From the NCBI RefSeq assembly GCF_900089495.1, contig NZ_LT605203.1, positions 3,333,484 through 3,345,619 on the forward strand: 12,136 bases of DNA, read 5' to 3'. The translations under genes were made by a program, and so were the position numbers. The notes below the pieces were generated by a model, which worked only from the letters and a program-made list of their open reading frames with translations, was not told the DNA's origin and did not search any database. Origin of the DNA: Thiomonas sp. X19 (GTDB taxonomy: Bacteria; Pseudomonadota; Gammaproteobacteria; Burkholderiales; Burkholderiaceae_C). Shown one piece after another: positions 1-7,772 of this stretch (its first letter is position 1; each line of letters opens with the position of its first letter).

Positions 1-2
1 TG

Positions 3-704
3 CCGGACACCTACGACCCCGCCTTCATCCACGCCGACACGGATCTGGCCGCCATGGCTGCCGGCATCCAGCAGGCCGGCAGTGCCCGCCTGTGTCTGTA
101 CGGCCCACCAGGAACAGGAAAGACCGCCTACGCTCGCTGGCTGGCCCGGCGGCTGGATCGTCCCCTGCTGGTCAAGCGCGCCTCCGACCTGCTCAGCAAG
201 TGGCTGGGCGAGAGCGAACAAAACATCGCGCAGGCTTTCCAGCAAGCCGAGAGTGATGGCGCGGTGCTGCTCATCGACGAGGTGGACAGTTTCCTGCAGG
301 AGCGGCGTGGGGCTACGCATTCCTGGGAAGTCACGCAAGTGAACGAGATGCTCACGCAAATGGAAGCCTTCTCCGGCGTATTCATCGCCACCACCAACCT
401 GATGGATGACCTGGATGAAGCCGCCTTGCGCCGCTTCGACCTCAAGGCCCGCTTCGACTACCTCACTCCCGAGCAAGCCTGGGCCTTGCTGCGGCGTCAA
501 TGCAGCCATCTTGATCTGCCGTCGCCCGAGCCCGGCTTGCGCAAGCATCTTGACCGACTGGGTCTGCTCACGCCGGGTGACTTTGCCGCCGTGATTCGTT
601 GCCACCGCTTCCAACCGATGGTCAGCGCACGCAGTTTGGTGGAGGCGCTCAGTGCCGAATGCGCCCTCAAGCAGGGCCACAAGGCAGCCATTGGTTTCGT
701 TTGA
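3..704 (+). CDS. AAA+ family ATPase, 5'-truncated by the window edge
   Basis: The frame is open from base 3, so the N-terminus lies outside the window; the ATG at 54 is internal, because the in-frame residues before it read as ordinary protein. The AAA+ module is clear: Walker A GPPGTGKT (102-125), a pore-loop-like SKWLGESE segment, Walker B with LLIDEVDSF, sensor 1 in FIATTNL, and an arginine-finger-like ALRRFD. SKWLGESE is typical of the spastin/FtsH/Vps4-like classical AAA group. Such proteins form hexameric rings that unfold or remodel protein substrates using ATP. The visible part ends in a helical C-terminal lid. The DUF2779 nuclease gene starts 17 bases after its stop, so the two are probably co-transcribed. 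The substrate is unknown; a role as the motor of a defence complex is inferred only from the neighbours. Confidence 0.9.
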   Translation, partial: PDTYDPAFIHADTDLAAMAAGIQQAGSARLCLYGPPGTGKTAYARWLARRLDRPLLVKRASDLLSKWLGESEQNIAQAFQQAESDGAVLLIDEVDSFLQERRGATHSWEVTQVNEMLTQMEAFSGVFIATTNLMDDLDEAALRRFDLKARFDYLTPEQAWALLRRQCSHLDLPSPEPGLRKHLDRLGLLTPGDFAAVIRCHRFQPMVSARSLVEALSAECALKQGHKAAIGFV

Positions 705-721
705 ACACTTCGGAGCACAAC

Positions 722-2167
722 ATGTCGCACGGTCTGAGCAAATCCCGCATTACCAGCAACCGCCAATGCCCCAAACGGCTGTGGCTGACCGTCAACCGCC
801 GCGACCTCTTGGACGACACGGCGACCAAGGCTGCCATGGAGACCGGCCACAAGGTCGGCGCCATTGCCCAGAGCCTGGTGCCCGACGGCGTTCTCATCGA
901 CATCAAAGACTTGCGCATAGCCCTGCACCAGACCACGCTGGCCTTGGCCGCCAAACCCCGCCGCCCAATCTTCGAAGCCACGGTGCAACACGCGGGCGTG
1001 CTGGTGCAGGCCGACGTGCTCATTCCCCAGGGGAGGCGCTGGCGCATGGTGGAGGTCAAATCCTCGGCCCGTGTGAAGGACAATCAGGTGGAAGACGCCG
1101 CCATCCAGAGCTGGGTGTTTCGTCAGGCCGGGGTGCCGCTGTGCGGCGAGGGCATTGCCCACATCAACACCGCGTTCGTCTATCCCGGAGGCGACAACTA
1201 CGACGGACTGCTGATCGAACAACACCAGTCCGACGCCGTGGCCGCGTTGCAACCCCAGGTGCCCCAGTGGATCGACGCCGCGCGCAAGACGTTGAGCATG
1301 AAACGGGAGCCAAAGATTGAACCCGGCGCGCAATGCACCGATCCCTTTCCCTGTCCGTTCCAGGCCCATTGCATCTTGCCTCAGGAGGGCTACCCGGTCC
1401 ACATCCTTCCGCATGGCGGCAAACTCGTGGCACAACTTCAGGCCGAGGGCTATGCCGATTTGCGCGACGTGCCCCAAGCACGCCTCACCAACCCACGCCA
1501 TGTGCGCGTGTGGGCCGCCACCCGCAGCGGCAAGCCTTATATCGACGCTTCGCTTCGCGAAACCCTGCGCGCTTTGCCGTACCCACGCATTTACATCGAC
1601 TTCGAAACCCTCAACCCCGCCATTCCGCTGTGGGCCGGAACCCGGCCCTATCAGCAGGTTCCCTTCCAGTGGTCGTGCCATATTCAGCAGGCTGATGGCA
1701 GCGTGGAACATCAAGCGTTTCTGGCGGAAGGTCATGATGATCCCCGTCCGAAATTCATCCGCACCCTGCTTGACGCCGTGGGCAAAACCGGCCCCGTGCT
1801 GGTGTGGAATCAAACCTTCGAGAAGAGCCGGTTAAGAGAACTGGCCGAGATGTATCCCCAACTCGCCACCAAGATTCAAAAACTCATTGGCCGCATGGTC
1901 GATTTGTGGCCTCTCGTCCGCGAGCACTACTACCACCCCGACATGAGGGGCTCCTGGTCAATCAAGGATGTGCTGCCGACCATTGCTCCGGATCTGGCGT
2001 ATGACGATCTGGAGGTGGCTGGCGGCATGATGGCGCAGGAGGCGTTTCGACACATCTTGTCGCAGAAAATCGACGCTGATCAGAGAGAATCCAAGCGCAA
2101 GTCGCTTTTAGCCTATTGCGAGCGGGATACGCTGGCGATGGTGCGGGTGGTGGAGTTTTTACGATGA
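722..2167 (+). CDS. Cas4-like PD-(D/E)XK nuclease fused to DEDDy exonuclease (DUF2779-type protein)
   Basis: 481 residues. The ATG at 722 is preceded by GGAG (712-715) with 6-base spacing; the open frame upstream overlaps the ATPase gene and is not needed. The N-terminal half looks like a Cas4/RecB-type nuclease: QCPKRLWL near residues 15-22, then D98 in ADVLI and E111-V-K113, giving the D...ExK active site. C16 and the spaced cysteines C205, C211 and C217 match the four ligands of the Cas4/AddB iron-sulphur cluster. The C-terminal half is a DnaQ-like DEDDy 3'-5' exonuclease: YIDFET (D293, E295), WNQTFE around N363, and YCERD (Y465, D469). The segment between, with SIKDVLP, fits the DUF2779 family. 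It probably degrades DNA or RNA ends. The nuclease residues are seen; the in vivo substrate is unknown. The gene ends in an ATGA overlap with the next. Confidence 0.85.
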   Translation: MSHGLSKSRITSNRQCPKRLWLTVNRRDLLDDTATKAAMETGHKVGAIAQSLVPDGVLIDIKDLRIALHQTTLALAAKPRRPIFEATVQHAGVLVQADVLIPQGRRWRMVEVKSSARVKDNQVEDAAIQSWVFRQAGVPLCGEGIAHINTAFVYPGGDNYDGLLIEQHQSDAVAALQPQVPQWIDAARKTLSMKREPKIEPGAQCTDPFPCPFQAHCILPQEGYPVHILPHGGKLVAQLQAEGYADLRDVPQARLTNPRHVRVWAATRSGKPYIDASLRETLRALPYPRIYIDFETLNPAIPLWAGTRPYQQVPFQWSCHIQQADGSVEHQAFLAEGHDDPRPKFIRTLLDAVGKTGPVLVWNQTFEKSRLRELAEMYPQLATKIQKLIGRMVDLWPLVREHYYHPDMRGSWSIKDVLPTIAPDLAYDDLEVAGGMMAQEAFRHILSQKIDADQRESKRKSLLAYCERDTLAMVRVVEFLR

Positions 2168-2403
2168 TTCACTTTACTCTCAAACCCATCGGCGGTACCG
2201 CCGGATTCGTCATCTACAACATCATTTCGTACTCCGCATGCAAGGGCATTAAGGGAGACACTTTCTATGAAGAGGTGTCGTCCGGCTTTCATGTGTTTTC
2301 GGGGACGGATTCGCTGTATTTCACCCAGAACCTGCCCGATGCTTATGCCTTCATCATGGGACGCCTAACCGCCTTTGAAGCAGAACGCGCCAAACTCTCG
2401 TGA
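2164..2403 (+). CDS. Small protein of unknown function (79 aa)
   Basis: The start codon overlaps the stop of the DUF2779 gene as ATGA, and GGAG at 2152-2155 sits 8 bases upstream, so translational coupling is likely. The product has no motif I recognise. It reads as a small soluble alpha/beta protein: a beta-rich N-terminal half with aromatic residues (FVIYNIISYSA), a charged middle, and a C-terminal helix (AYAFIMGRLTAFEAERAKL). There is no signal peptide and no convincing membrane span. Because it is bound to the nuclease gene by overlap, it may be a partner or modulator of that protein, but this is inference from position only. Confidence 0.65.
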   Translation: MIHFTLKPIGGTAGFVIYNIISYSACKGIKGDTFYEEVSSGFHVFSGTDSLYFTQNLPDAYAFIMGRLTAFEAERAKLS

Positions 2404-2467
2404 CGCACTCCTCGGATTGATACATCGACCGGACGACTCTCAATGCCCTTTTCGGATCAAAAAATCA

Positions 2468-3828
2468 ATGAATGAAAACTGGTATTTCACTGCCCCTTGG
2501 GATCCAGTCCCGATCCGGCGTGGCGATGCACTCGGGTTTCGGTTAATCGCAGACCATTTCGCAGACCTGATCGCTCCTGGCCTGAGCAATGGCACCTCGG
2601 ATGCACGCTGGATAGCGATCCTTTCGTGGTGTTTGCAATGGTCGGGGGTTGCCTGGCGCAAGGCCGGAGGGGGCGATCTCTCAACGCGCGACGGCCAGAA
2701 GGCGCGCTACGCATGGCTGCGCCCGCTTGAACTGTTGTGGGTCGCTCGCACGCTTGAGTCAGGACAAACTACTGGTCAGCTACGCGGCAAAAGAGGTGTG
2801 CAGCGCTGGCTCAATCTAAAAGAGCGCAAACGCCCAGCAAACTTCACAATGTCGGCCGATCAATTTCGGCGCTATCGGCAAATCGGCACATACGGGGTCT
2901 ACCGCGTTGCGTTGCGCAGCATGCCGGGGCTGACGACGGGCGACGGATGGACACTTGGGGACGAGGGGCAAAAGCTCGCAAAACTTGTCAACCAGAATCT
3001 TCCCAAGAGCGCGCAGCTTGAACAAGAACAGTTTAAAAGCACTAGATGGGGGAGTTGGTCTGGTAATGAAGCTCGTTACTGGGTCGAAAATGGCTGGAAA
3101 GATTGGAATTGCAAATCATCCAGGCAATTTCTTCCGACGCCCAACGAAGCCATCCTTGAACTATTGCCAAATGAGGAACGCAAGATCCTCCGCGCTGCGA
3201 TATTCGACAAGGACTCAACGCGTTTGAAGATGGCGGAAATTGTTGCCCGTGCGGAAAACGCAAAGACACACGCCGAGATTTGCGATGTGCTCGCTAAAAA
3301 TTTTCCAGACACTCTCTCTTCTCTCCCAGCATTCACGCGCTTCGCTGACGCGGCAATGGATGCAATGCGCGCGATGTGGATTCAGATCAACCAAAACAAA
3401 GACAGCCAGACGCCGACCATCGATTCCATCGCCGGGTCTATGAAATCTAACGGGCTGGAACCACTTCTTAAGGCAGGCCGTGAATGGTGTGCGTGGCTGA
3501 AGTCGAATCAACAAAGCGGCTTCCCGAAAGGACACGACGTAGTGACAGCGCTTGCCGAATCTTTATCAAAAGCCAAGACGCCCACCGATCAAATTCGTGC
3601 CCTGTCTCTACACCACGAAGAATATGGGGGGGGCGGCGCTGGTTCCGCATTCAGGATGACAAGCTAAAGCCGCTCGTTGCCGACAACGGTATTTCAGCGT
3701 CTGCCTACCGCTTTCGACTGCTTCCCCTAGTGCGTCTGGCAGCACAGTGTGGTGTCGGTGACATGAGAAATGCATATGACGCAATCGTCCCAAAAGATTC
3801 CGGCGATGAGGAAGCAGACGATGAATGA
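2468..3828 (+). CDS. Unrecognised protein of the helicase/PLD operon, interrupted by a frameshift at a G8 tract
   Basis: From ATG 2468 (MNENWYF) the frame runs to a TAA ending at 3667 (399 aa). Within it, the run of eight G at 3626-3633 marks the end of natural protein sequence: the tail after it (GGGGAGSAFRMTS) looks out of frame. The minus-one frame instead continues sensibly as RRWFRIQDDKLKPLVADNG and ends at 3828. With one more G, or a -1 slip, the product would be 453 aa, and its stop would overlap the start of the PLD gene. I do not recognise the family. The N-terminus (APWDP, then LIADHFADLIAPGLSNGT and ARW) faintly recalls DUF6361-like proteins found beside helicase/PLD genes; this is a weak guess. 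The body is helical and rich in Trp and charged residues. ATG 2468 has no strong ribosome site; an in-frame ATG at 2375 inside the previous gene is the alternative. Confidence 0.75.
3626..3633 (+). repeat. Poly-G tract (8 G) at a frame break
   Basis: Eight consecutive G follow AATAT. Upstream codons use frame 2 and the plausible downstream protein uses frame 1. Nine G (or six) would join them. This may be a sequencing error, a phase-variable homopolymer, or a slippery site for -1 frameshifting; the sequence alone cannot separate these. Confidence 0.8.
3808..3812 (+). promoter_or_regulatory. Ribosome binding site deciding the PLD gene start
   Basis: GAGGA lies 8 bases before ATG 3821. It supports that start over the in-frame ATGs at 3770, 3776 and 3806. 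The site lies inside the end of the upstream gene, so ribosomes finishing that gene at 3828 would stop right at the new start. Confidence 0.6.
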
Positions 3829-5626
3829 TCCAGACTGGAAAGAAGTTCTTCCGGCTGCGCCGAAAGGAGGGCGGCTCAAAGAGGCGTGGATGACCGCCTT
3901 CGACCTGCCCGATGAGGGTTTGCTGGTGGAACATCTGCTGCCTTCATTATTAGGCATGAACAACTCGCTGTCGCTGGAGGTTAAGGAACGCAAACTGTTT
4001 TTTGGCGAACTGGGAACAACACTTGAGTCGTTCCGCAACCGAATCACCATACTCACGTCGCCCCCACGCGGGGAGCGTGAGACTTCGCAATACCCGTGGC
4101 TGTGGCGTTACGTTAGCCACTTCACGGTCGGTGCCGAAGAACGTGCCGTCCAGCATGCCAAATTGTGGGCATTTCACTGGCAGTTCAAGGGGGCCGTTGA
4201 TCAACTTGAACTGCACATCTCCTCGACCAATCTCACCGAGTCTGCATTCAAACATCAGGTGCAAGCCGGCTGGCAGGTGACGGTACCTCTGAACACCACA
4301 GAGCAAACAGCCACCTGGGGCGAGCTCGTGCCATTCCTCAGTGCGCTCGCAGAATCGGCTGGCGATACGGCCAACGAGCGTCTTAAGCGACTCATCGGCG
4401 CACTCGATCGTGCGAAATGCCCCGATGACGTAACGTTCATTGTCAGTACCCCTGGCGGCAAAAGTGCGGCCAAACAGCTCAAGCAGTTCACCCCGAGCGA
4501 GATGCACATCCTCACGCCGACGATTGGCGAATGGAACGATAAAACCATCAAGGCTTGGAGTGACGATGCAGGCGTTAGCCCCGACAAGCTGCATTTGAAG
4601 TGGATCGCCCAAAGCCATCCATGGGCGGCAAGGCCGGGGTGGTCCCTGACAGAGTCAGCGTGTAAAAAACTCCTGGCCAATCGCGTGAAAATCCAGCGCA
4701 TTCCGGCTGAGCCTTGGCTCAGCGAACAACACCGCAAGGAAGATGAGCGATGGAGTCATGCGAAGCTGTACCTGCTGCGCAAACCCAGGCAACGCAACTT
4801 TTATCTGCTGGTAACCTCAGCCAATTGGAGCGCTGCTGCATGGGGATGTGGAAAGACGGCCCCACGCAACTTCGAGCTTGGCGTGGTTGTCCAGACCGAT
4901 TGGTCTGCAATCAAATCGATCGACAAAGCCTTCGATACGTCCGATCCGCCTTGTTATGTTGACAAATCCGATGAGGATGAAAGCACGTCAACATTGGAGT
5001 GGGCAGAAGCGATTTGGAAAGACGAGGTGGTTACTCTGCACGTCCGCAGTTCCAGCCCGGATACAAAAATCACAGCCTCTCTATTTTTCAGCAAGGCCCC
5101 GGTCGAGAAACCAGTAGCGATCATGGATGGCGTTGGTTCATTTCCGTGGAATGACGCAGAAAATACGCCGCACTACGCACGGTTCACGCAAGAGAATTCG
5201 ATCCTTGAGGTCAATGTCCTTGATCTTCGGCCATCGGAAGAGTTCAAGAAGACCCCACTACCCGAAACCGACCTCGATCCCGACGCTGAACAGAAGCTGC
5301 GCGATTCGTTTCTGCTGCAGCGTTATGGCGGGTTAGACGCCGAGGAAAGCTTGGCAATCAGACCTGGCAACCCAAAGTCCCATGGTTCTGCAGCGCAGCC
5401 TGCTGACTACTCGGTAATGGCGTTGACAGTGGCACGCAAGGGATTCGGAATTGTCGATGCGTGGCAAAATGTCCTGACTGACGCGGAAAACGACCCTATA
5501 TCGTACGAGTCTGTGTATGCGGACGGCCGGGCACTGCAGGCCTACTTCGCACGCAGCATTGAAGCAGCCGATAGGCTCGTTGCAGAGGAATTGGAATGGC
5601 GTCTCAACCTCAAAGAAAAAACCTGA
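3821..5626 (+). CDS. Phospholipase-D superfamily protein with Tdp1-like HKN motifs
   Basis: 601 residues from ATG 3821. Two catalytic HKN repeats are visible. The first is H112-A-K114 in HAKLWAF with N137 in SSTNLTES; the second is H313-A-K315 in HAKLYLL with N335 in TSANWSAAAWG, followed by NFELGVVV. Eukaryotic tyrosyl-DNA phosphodiesterase 1 has the same order: HxK, SSNL-type Asn, HxK, TSANLSKAAWG, then YELGV. Replacement of the usual PLD Asp by Asn is a Tdp1 hallmark. Tdp1 removes tyrosine and other adducts from DNA 3' ends through a covalent histidine intermediate. The likely activity is therefore a phosphodiesterase on DNA or RNA 3' ends; a nuclease role is also possible. The C-terminal 200 or so residues have no motif I know. 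Its stop lies inside the helicase gene (overlap up to 31 bases), so the two products probably work together. Confidence 0.85.
   Translation: MNDPDWKEVLPAAPKGGRLKEAWMTAFDLPDEGLLVEHLLPSLLGMNNSLSLEVKERKLFFGELGTTLESFRNRITILTSPPRGERETSQYPWLWRYVSHFTVGAEERAVQHAKLWAFHWQFKGAVDQLELHISSTNLTESAFKHQVQAGWQVTVPLNTTEQTATWGELVPFLSALAESAGDTANERLKRLIGALDRAKCPDDVTFIVSTPGGKSAAKQLKQFTPSEMHILTPTIGEWNDKTIKAWSDDAGVSPDKLHLKWIAQSHPWAARPGWSLTESACKKLLANRVKIQRIPAEPWLSEQHRKEDERWSHAKLYLLRKPRQRNFYLLVTSANWSAAAWGCGKTAPRNFELGVVVQTDWSAIKSIDKAFDTSDPPCYVDKSDEDESTSTLEWAEAIWKDEVVTLHVRSSSPDTKITASLFFSKAPVEKPVAIMDGVGSFPWNDAENTPHYARFTQENSILEVNVLDLRPSEEFKKTPLPETDLDPDAEQKLRDSFLLQRYGGLDAEESLAIRPGNPKSHGSAAQPADYSVMALTVARKGFGIVDAWQNVLTDAENDPISYESVYADGRALQAYFARSIEAADRLVAEELEWRLNLKEKT
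5584..5589 (+). promoter_or_regulatory. Ribosome binding site for the helicase gene
   Basis: AGAGGA lies 6 bases before ATG 5596 and supports this start. The alternative in-frame ATG at 5626 forms a TGATG overlap with the PLD stop but has only an A-rich leader before it. Confidence 0.55.
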
Positions 5627-7686
5627 TGGATGACCTCAAACTCGACGGGCGGAAATGGCGCTTTCTCGACAAACCCGATGCTTATATCAACAGCGACAGC
5701 TCGCTCAAGCTCAAGCTTGAGCCATTAAAGCGCCAATTCAAAACAGCCAAACATATCCTCACATGCATGCAGGATGGGCGGGGCGTGCTCTTGGCCGATG
5801 ATGTCGGCCTAGGCAAAACAACCGTTGGTGCGCTTGTCGCTTGGGCGGTCGCCTGCCAGGGCAAACGCGTGCGCATCTACGCCCCCAACGATGTGCTTCG
5901 GCGACGCTGGGCAAAGGAGCTCGAAGACTGGGCAGAGAAGCTCAAAGACATCAAAGGCGCGAGCGCGGACCGGATCAAGCAGGGCAAGCAGGGCAGTGTC
6001 AAGAGGTTGCATGATGGCAGGATTCAAGTCACGACGCACTTTGACCTGGTGAAAAGCCACACGAATCGCGAACAGAAAACGGGATGTGATCTGATGATCA
6101 TCGATGAGGCACACCGCGCGAAAGGCGAAGAAAGCGCTTTTAGCGATGCCCTGAACAAACTTGGCGGCAGTGCCAAGCGCAAGCTGATTCTCACAGCCAC
6201 GCCATTCAGCATCCGCATCAAAGAACTTGTCAGCTTGCTGAAGTTCGTCGGCGCGACGAATTTTGATGCCGTGACACGGTATGCGGACGATCTGGAACGT
6301 CTCTACACCTTGGGCGATGGCCACGACGCAAAAGGCGAAGCCGCCCGCCTTGTCCAAGCAGCGGAAAAGGCGATCGAAGAAATAAAAACCTACATCATTC
6401 GCCATAGCGTGGAAGATCTGCCTAGCGAGAAGAAACATTATGGTGAGATCGGGGAATCATGGGAGATTCAAACACCACCAGCTTCAGACGAGGACGTTCA
6501 GCTTCTTTTGCGGGTGGACCGTATTCTTCAACTGGCGCCAGAGCGTAAAGGCGAACGTCGCAACGACCCGCGTTTTCACGTCGGTTGGCAGCACATTGAA
6601 ATTGAACTGGCGTGCGCCGCCAAGCGGGTATCGGCCCGTGCTGATGATGCATTGCACGAGCACATCAGATCAGCGCAGGAATCGCTGAAAAAACAGACAC
6701 ATCCCCATCCGAAGATTGCTGCTGTATGCGAAGCGATCCGACCGGTGATTGATGGAGGCGAAAAAGTGCTGGTGTTCTGCCACCATCGCGCAACCGCTAG
6801 CGAATTGCTTGGCGCGCTCGAAATCGGTCTGAGAACTGTCGTTCCCTGTGACAGCCCATCCGAGGAAGTGTGGAGGGAAGCATGGAAGCTGACGCTGCTG
6901 CCAAATGAGGATTCACTCATAAACCCGTTGATCGACTGGTTCTGCTCGCCTGGCTTGCGTGCCCAATTGACTACCTGGATTGGCGAACCGGCGCGCACCG
7001 CGGAAGAACTTGCCAAACAATTCGAAAATACGAGGCCACGTCACTCCGCCAAAGACGTGCCAACGATCCGCGATGCTGCGAGGAGATTGAGTGACACGCT
7101 TCTTGACAAGCAGTCGAAGTCCACCCGAGCAGTGTTGAACTCCATCGGAAAAGCCTGCTTTGGCTCGCGGTTCCCCGGAAGGCTGGATGAAGGCTTTCGG
7201 GCAATGGGCGCATGGGATCAAGACGACCAGGGCGAATCGCTGGAAACGCTTTACACCGGCCAGCCCGATATCGTGCTCGCGCTCTTCAACAGCCCGTTCG
7301 GCCCAGATGTTCTCGTCGCAACTGATCGCTTGAGCGAGGGCGTCGACTTGCATCGTTGCTGTCGCCACTTGATTCACTATGAACTTGACCCCAGCCCGGT
7401 GCGCACTATCCAGCGCAACGGACGCATCCGCCGCGTCGGTTCGTGGGCTGCGGTGACTCAACAGCCGATACGTTACGCCTATCCCATGTTCAAAGGTACC
7501 CGGGATGAAAAAGCTACGGAAATCATGCGTAGACGCATTGATGCTTTTGGAATACTGCTTGGCGGCGTGCCGACTCTCGACAGCGACACGAGCAGTGCCA
7601 AACAAAGCTTTGCGGATTCCGTTTTGAAAGAGGCGGACAGCAGACTCTGTTCGAACAATAAAAAGCTCTGTGTAGCAGGCAAGTAA
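5596..7686 (+). CDS. SNF2/HepA-like superfamily 2 DNA helicase or translocase
   Basis: 696 residues from ATG 5596 (686 if translation starts at 5626). Lobe 1 has a Q-like RQFKTAKHIL segment, Walker A DDVGLGKTT with K74, the DEAH box at 170-173 (IIDEAHRAKG) and motif III TATP at 200-203. Lobe 2 has motif IV VLVFCHHRATA near residue 390, motif V ATDRLSEGVDL from 575, and motif VI QRNGRIRRVG from 606 with both arginines. These are the motifs of SNF2/RapA-like SF2 enzymes, which translocate on duplex nucleic acid with ATP. About 185 residues separate motifs IV and V, longer than usual, so an inserted helical segment is likely around 415-545. No nuclease or methylase domain is fused. The gene follows the PLD gene with overlap. 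The probable role is motor for the PLD enzyme in a defence complex; this is inferred from context. Confidence 0.9.
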   Translation: MASQPQRKNLMDDLKLDGRKWRFLDKPDAYINSDSSLKLKLEPLKRQFKTAKHILTCMQDGRGVLLADDVGLGKTTVGALVAWAVACQGKRVRIYAPNDVLRRRWAKELEDWAEKLKDIKGASADRIKQGKQGSVKRLHDGRIQVTTHFDLVKSHTNREQKTGCDLMIIDEAHRAKGEESAFSDALNKLGGSAKRKLILTATPFSIRIKELVSLLKFVGATNFDAVTRYADDLERLYTLGDGHDAKGEAARLVQAAEKAIEEIKTYIIRHSVEDLPSEKKHYGEIGESWEIQTPPASDEDVQLLLRVDRILQLAPERKGERRNDPRFHVGWQHIEIELACAAKRVSARADDALHEHIRSAQESLKKQTHPHPKIAAVCEAIRPVIDGGEKVLVFCHHRATASELLGALEIGLRTVVPCDSPSEEVWREAWKLTLLPNEDSLINPLIDWFCSPGLRAQLTTWIGEPARTAEELAKQFENTRPRHSAKDVPTIRDAARRLSDTLLDKQSKSTRAVLNSIGKACFGSRFPGRLDEGFRAMGAWDQDDQGESLETLYTGQPDIVLALFNSPFGPDVLVATDRLSEGVDLHRCCRHLIHYELDPSPVRTIQRNGRIRRVGSWAAVTQQPIRYAYPMFKGTRDEKATEIMRRRIDAFGILLGGVPTLDSDTSSAKQSFADSVLKEADSRLCSNNKKLCVAGK

Positions 7687-7732
7687 CCTCCGACTTATTC
7701 AGATGACATTTTTCCATCCCTCTAGTCCTGAC

Positions 7733-7744
7733 GTTGTGCACTAC
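7733..7744. promoter_or_regulatory. Near-palindrome upstream of the WYL regulator
   Basis: GTTGTGCACTAC matches its reverse complement at 10 of 12 positions around GTGCAC. It lies in the 86-base gap between the helicase and the WYL gene, 28 bases before the start codon. WYL/BrxR/CapW-type regulators often bind inverted repeats before their own gene, so it could be an operator. A short palindrome can arise by chance. Confidence 0.25.
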
Positions 7745-7772
7745 ATGAATCTGGCAGCACGCGGACAGCACC

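Noticed and set aside
497..1813. Long minus-strand open frame (438 codons)
   Set aside because: It lies opposite the ATPase and nuclease genes, which carry clear motifs and ribosome sites. Its translation is Gly/His/Ala/Val-rich, as expected for antisense of GC-rich coding DNA.
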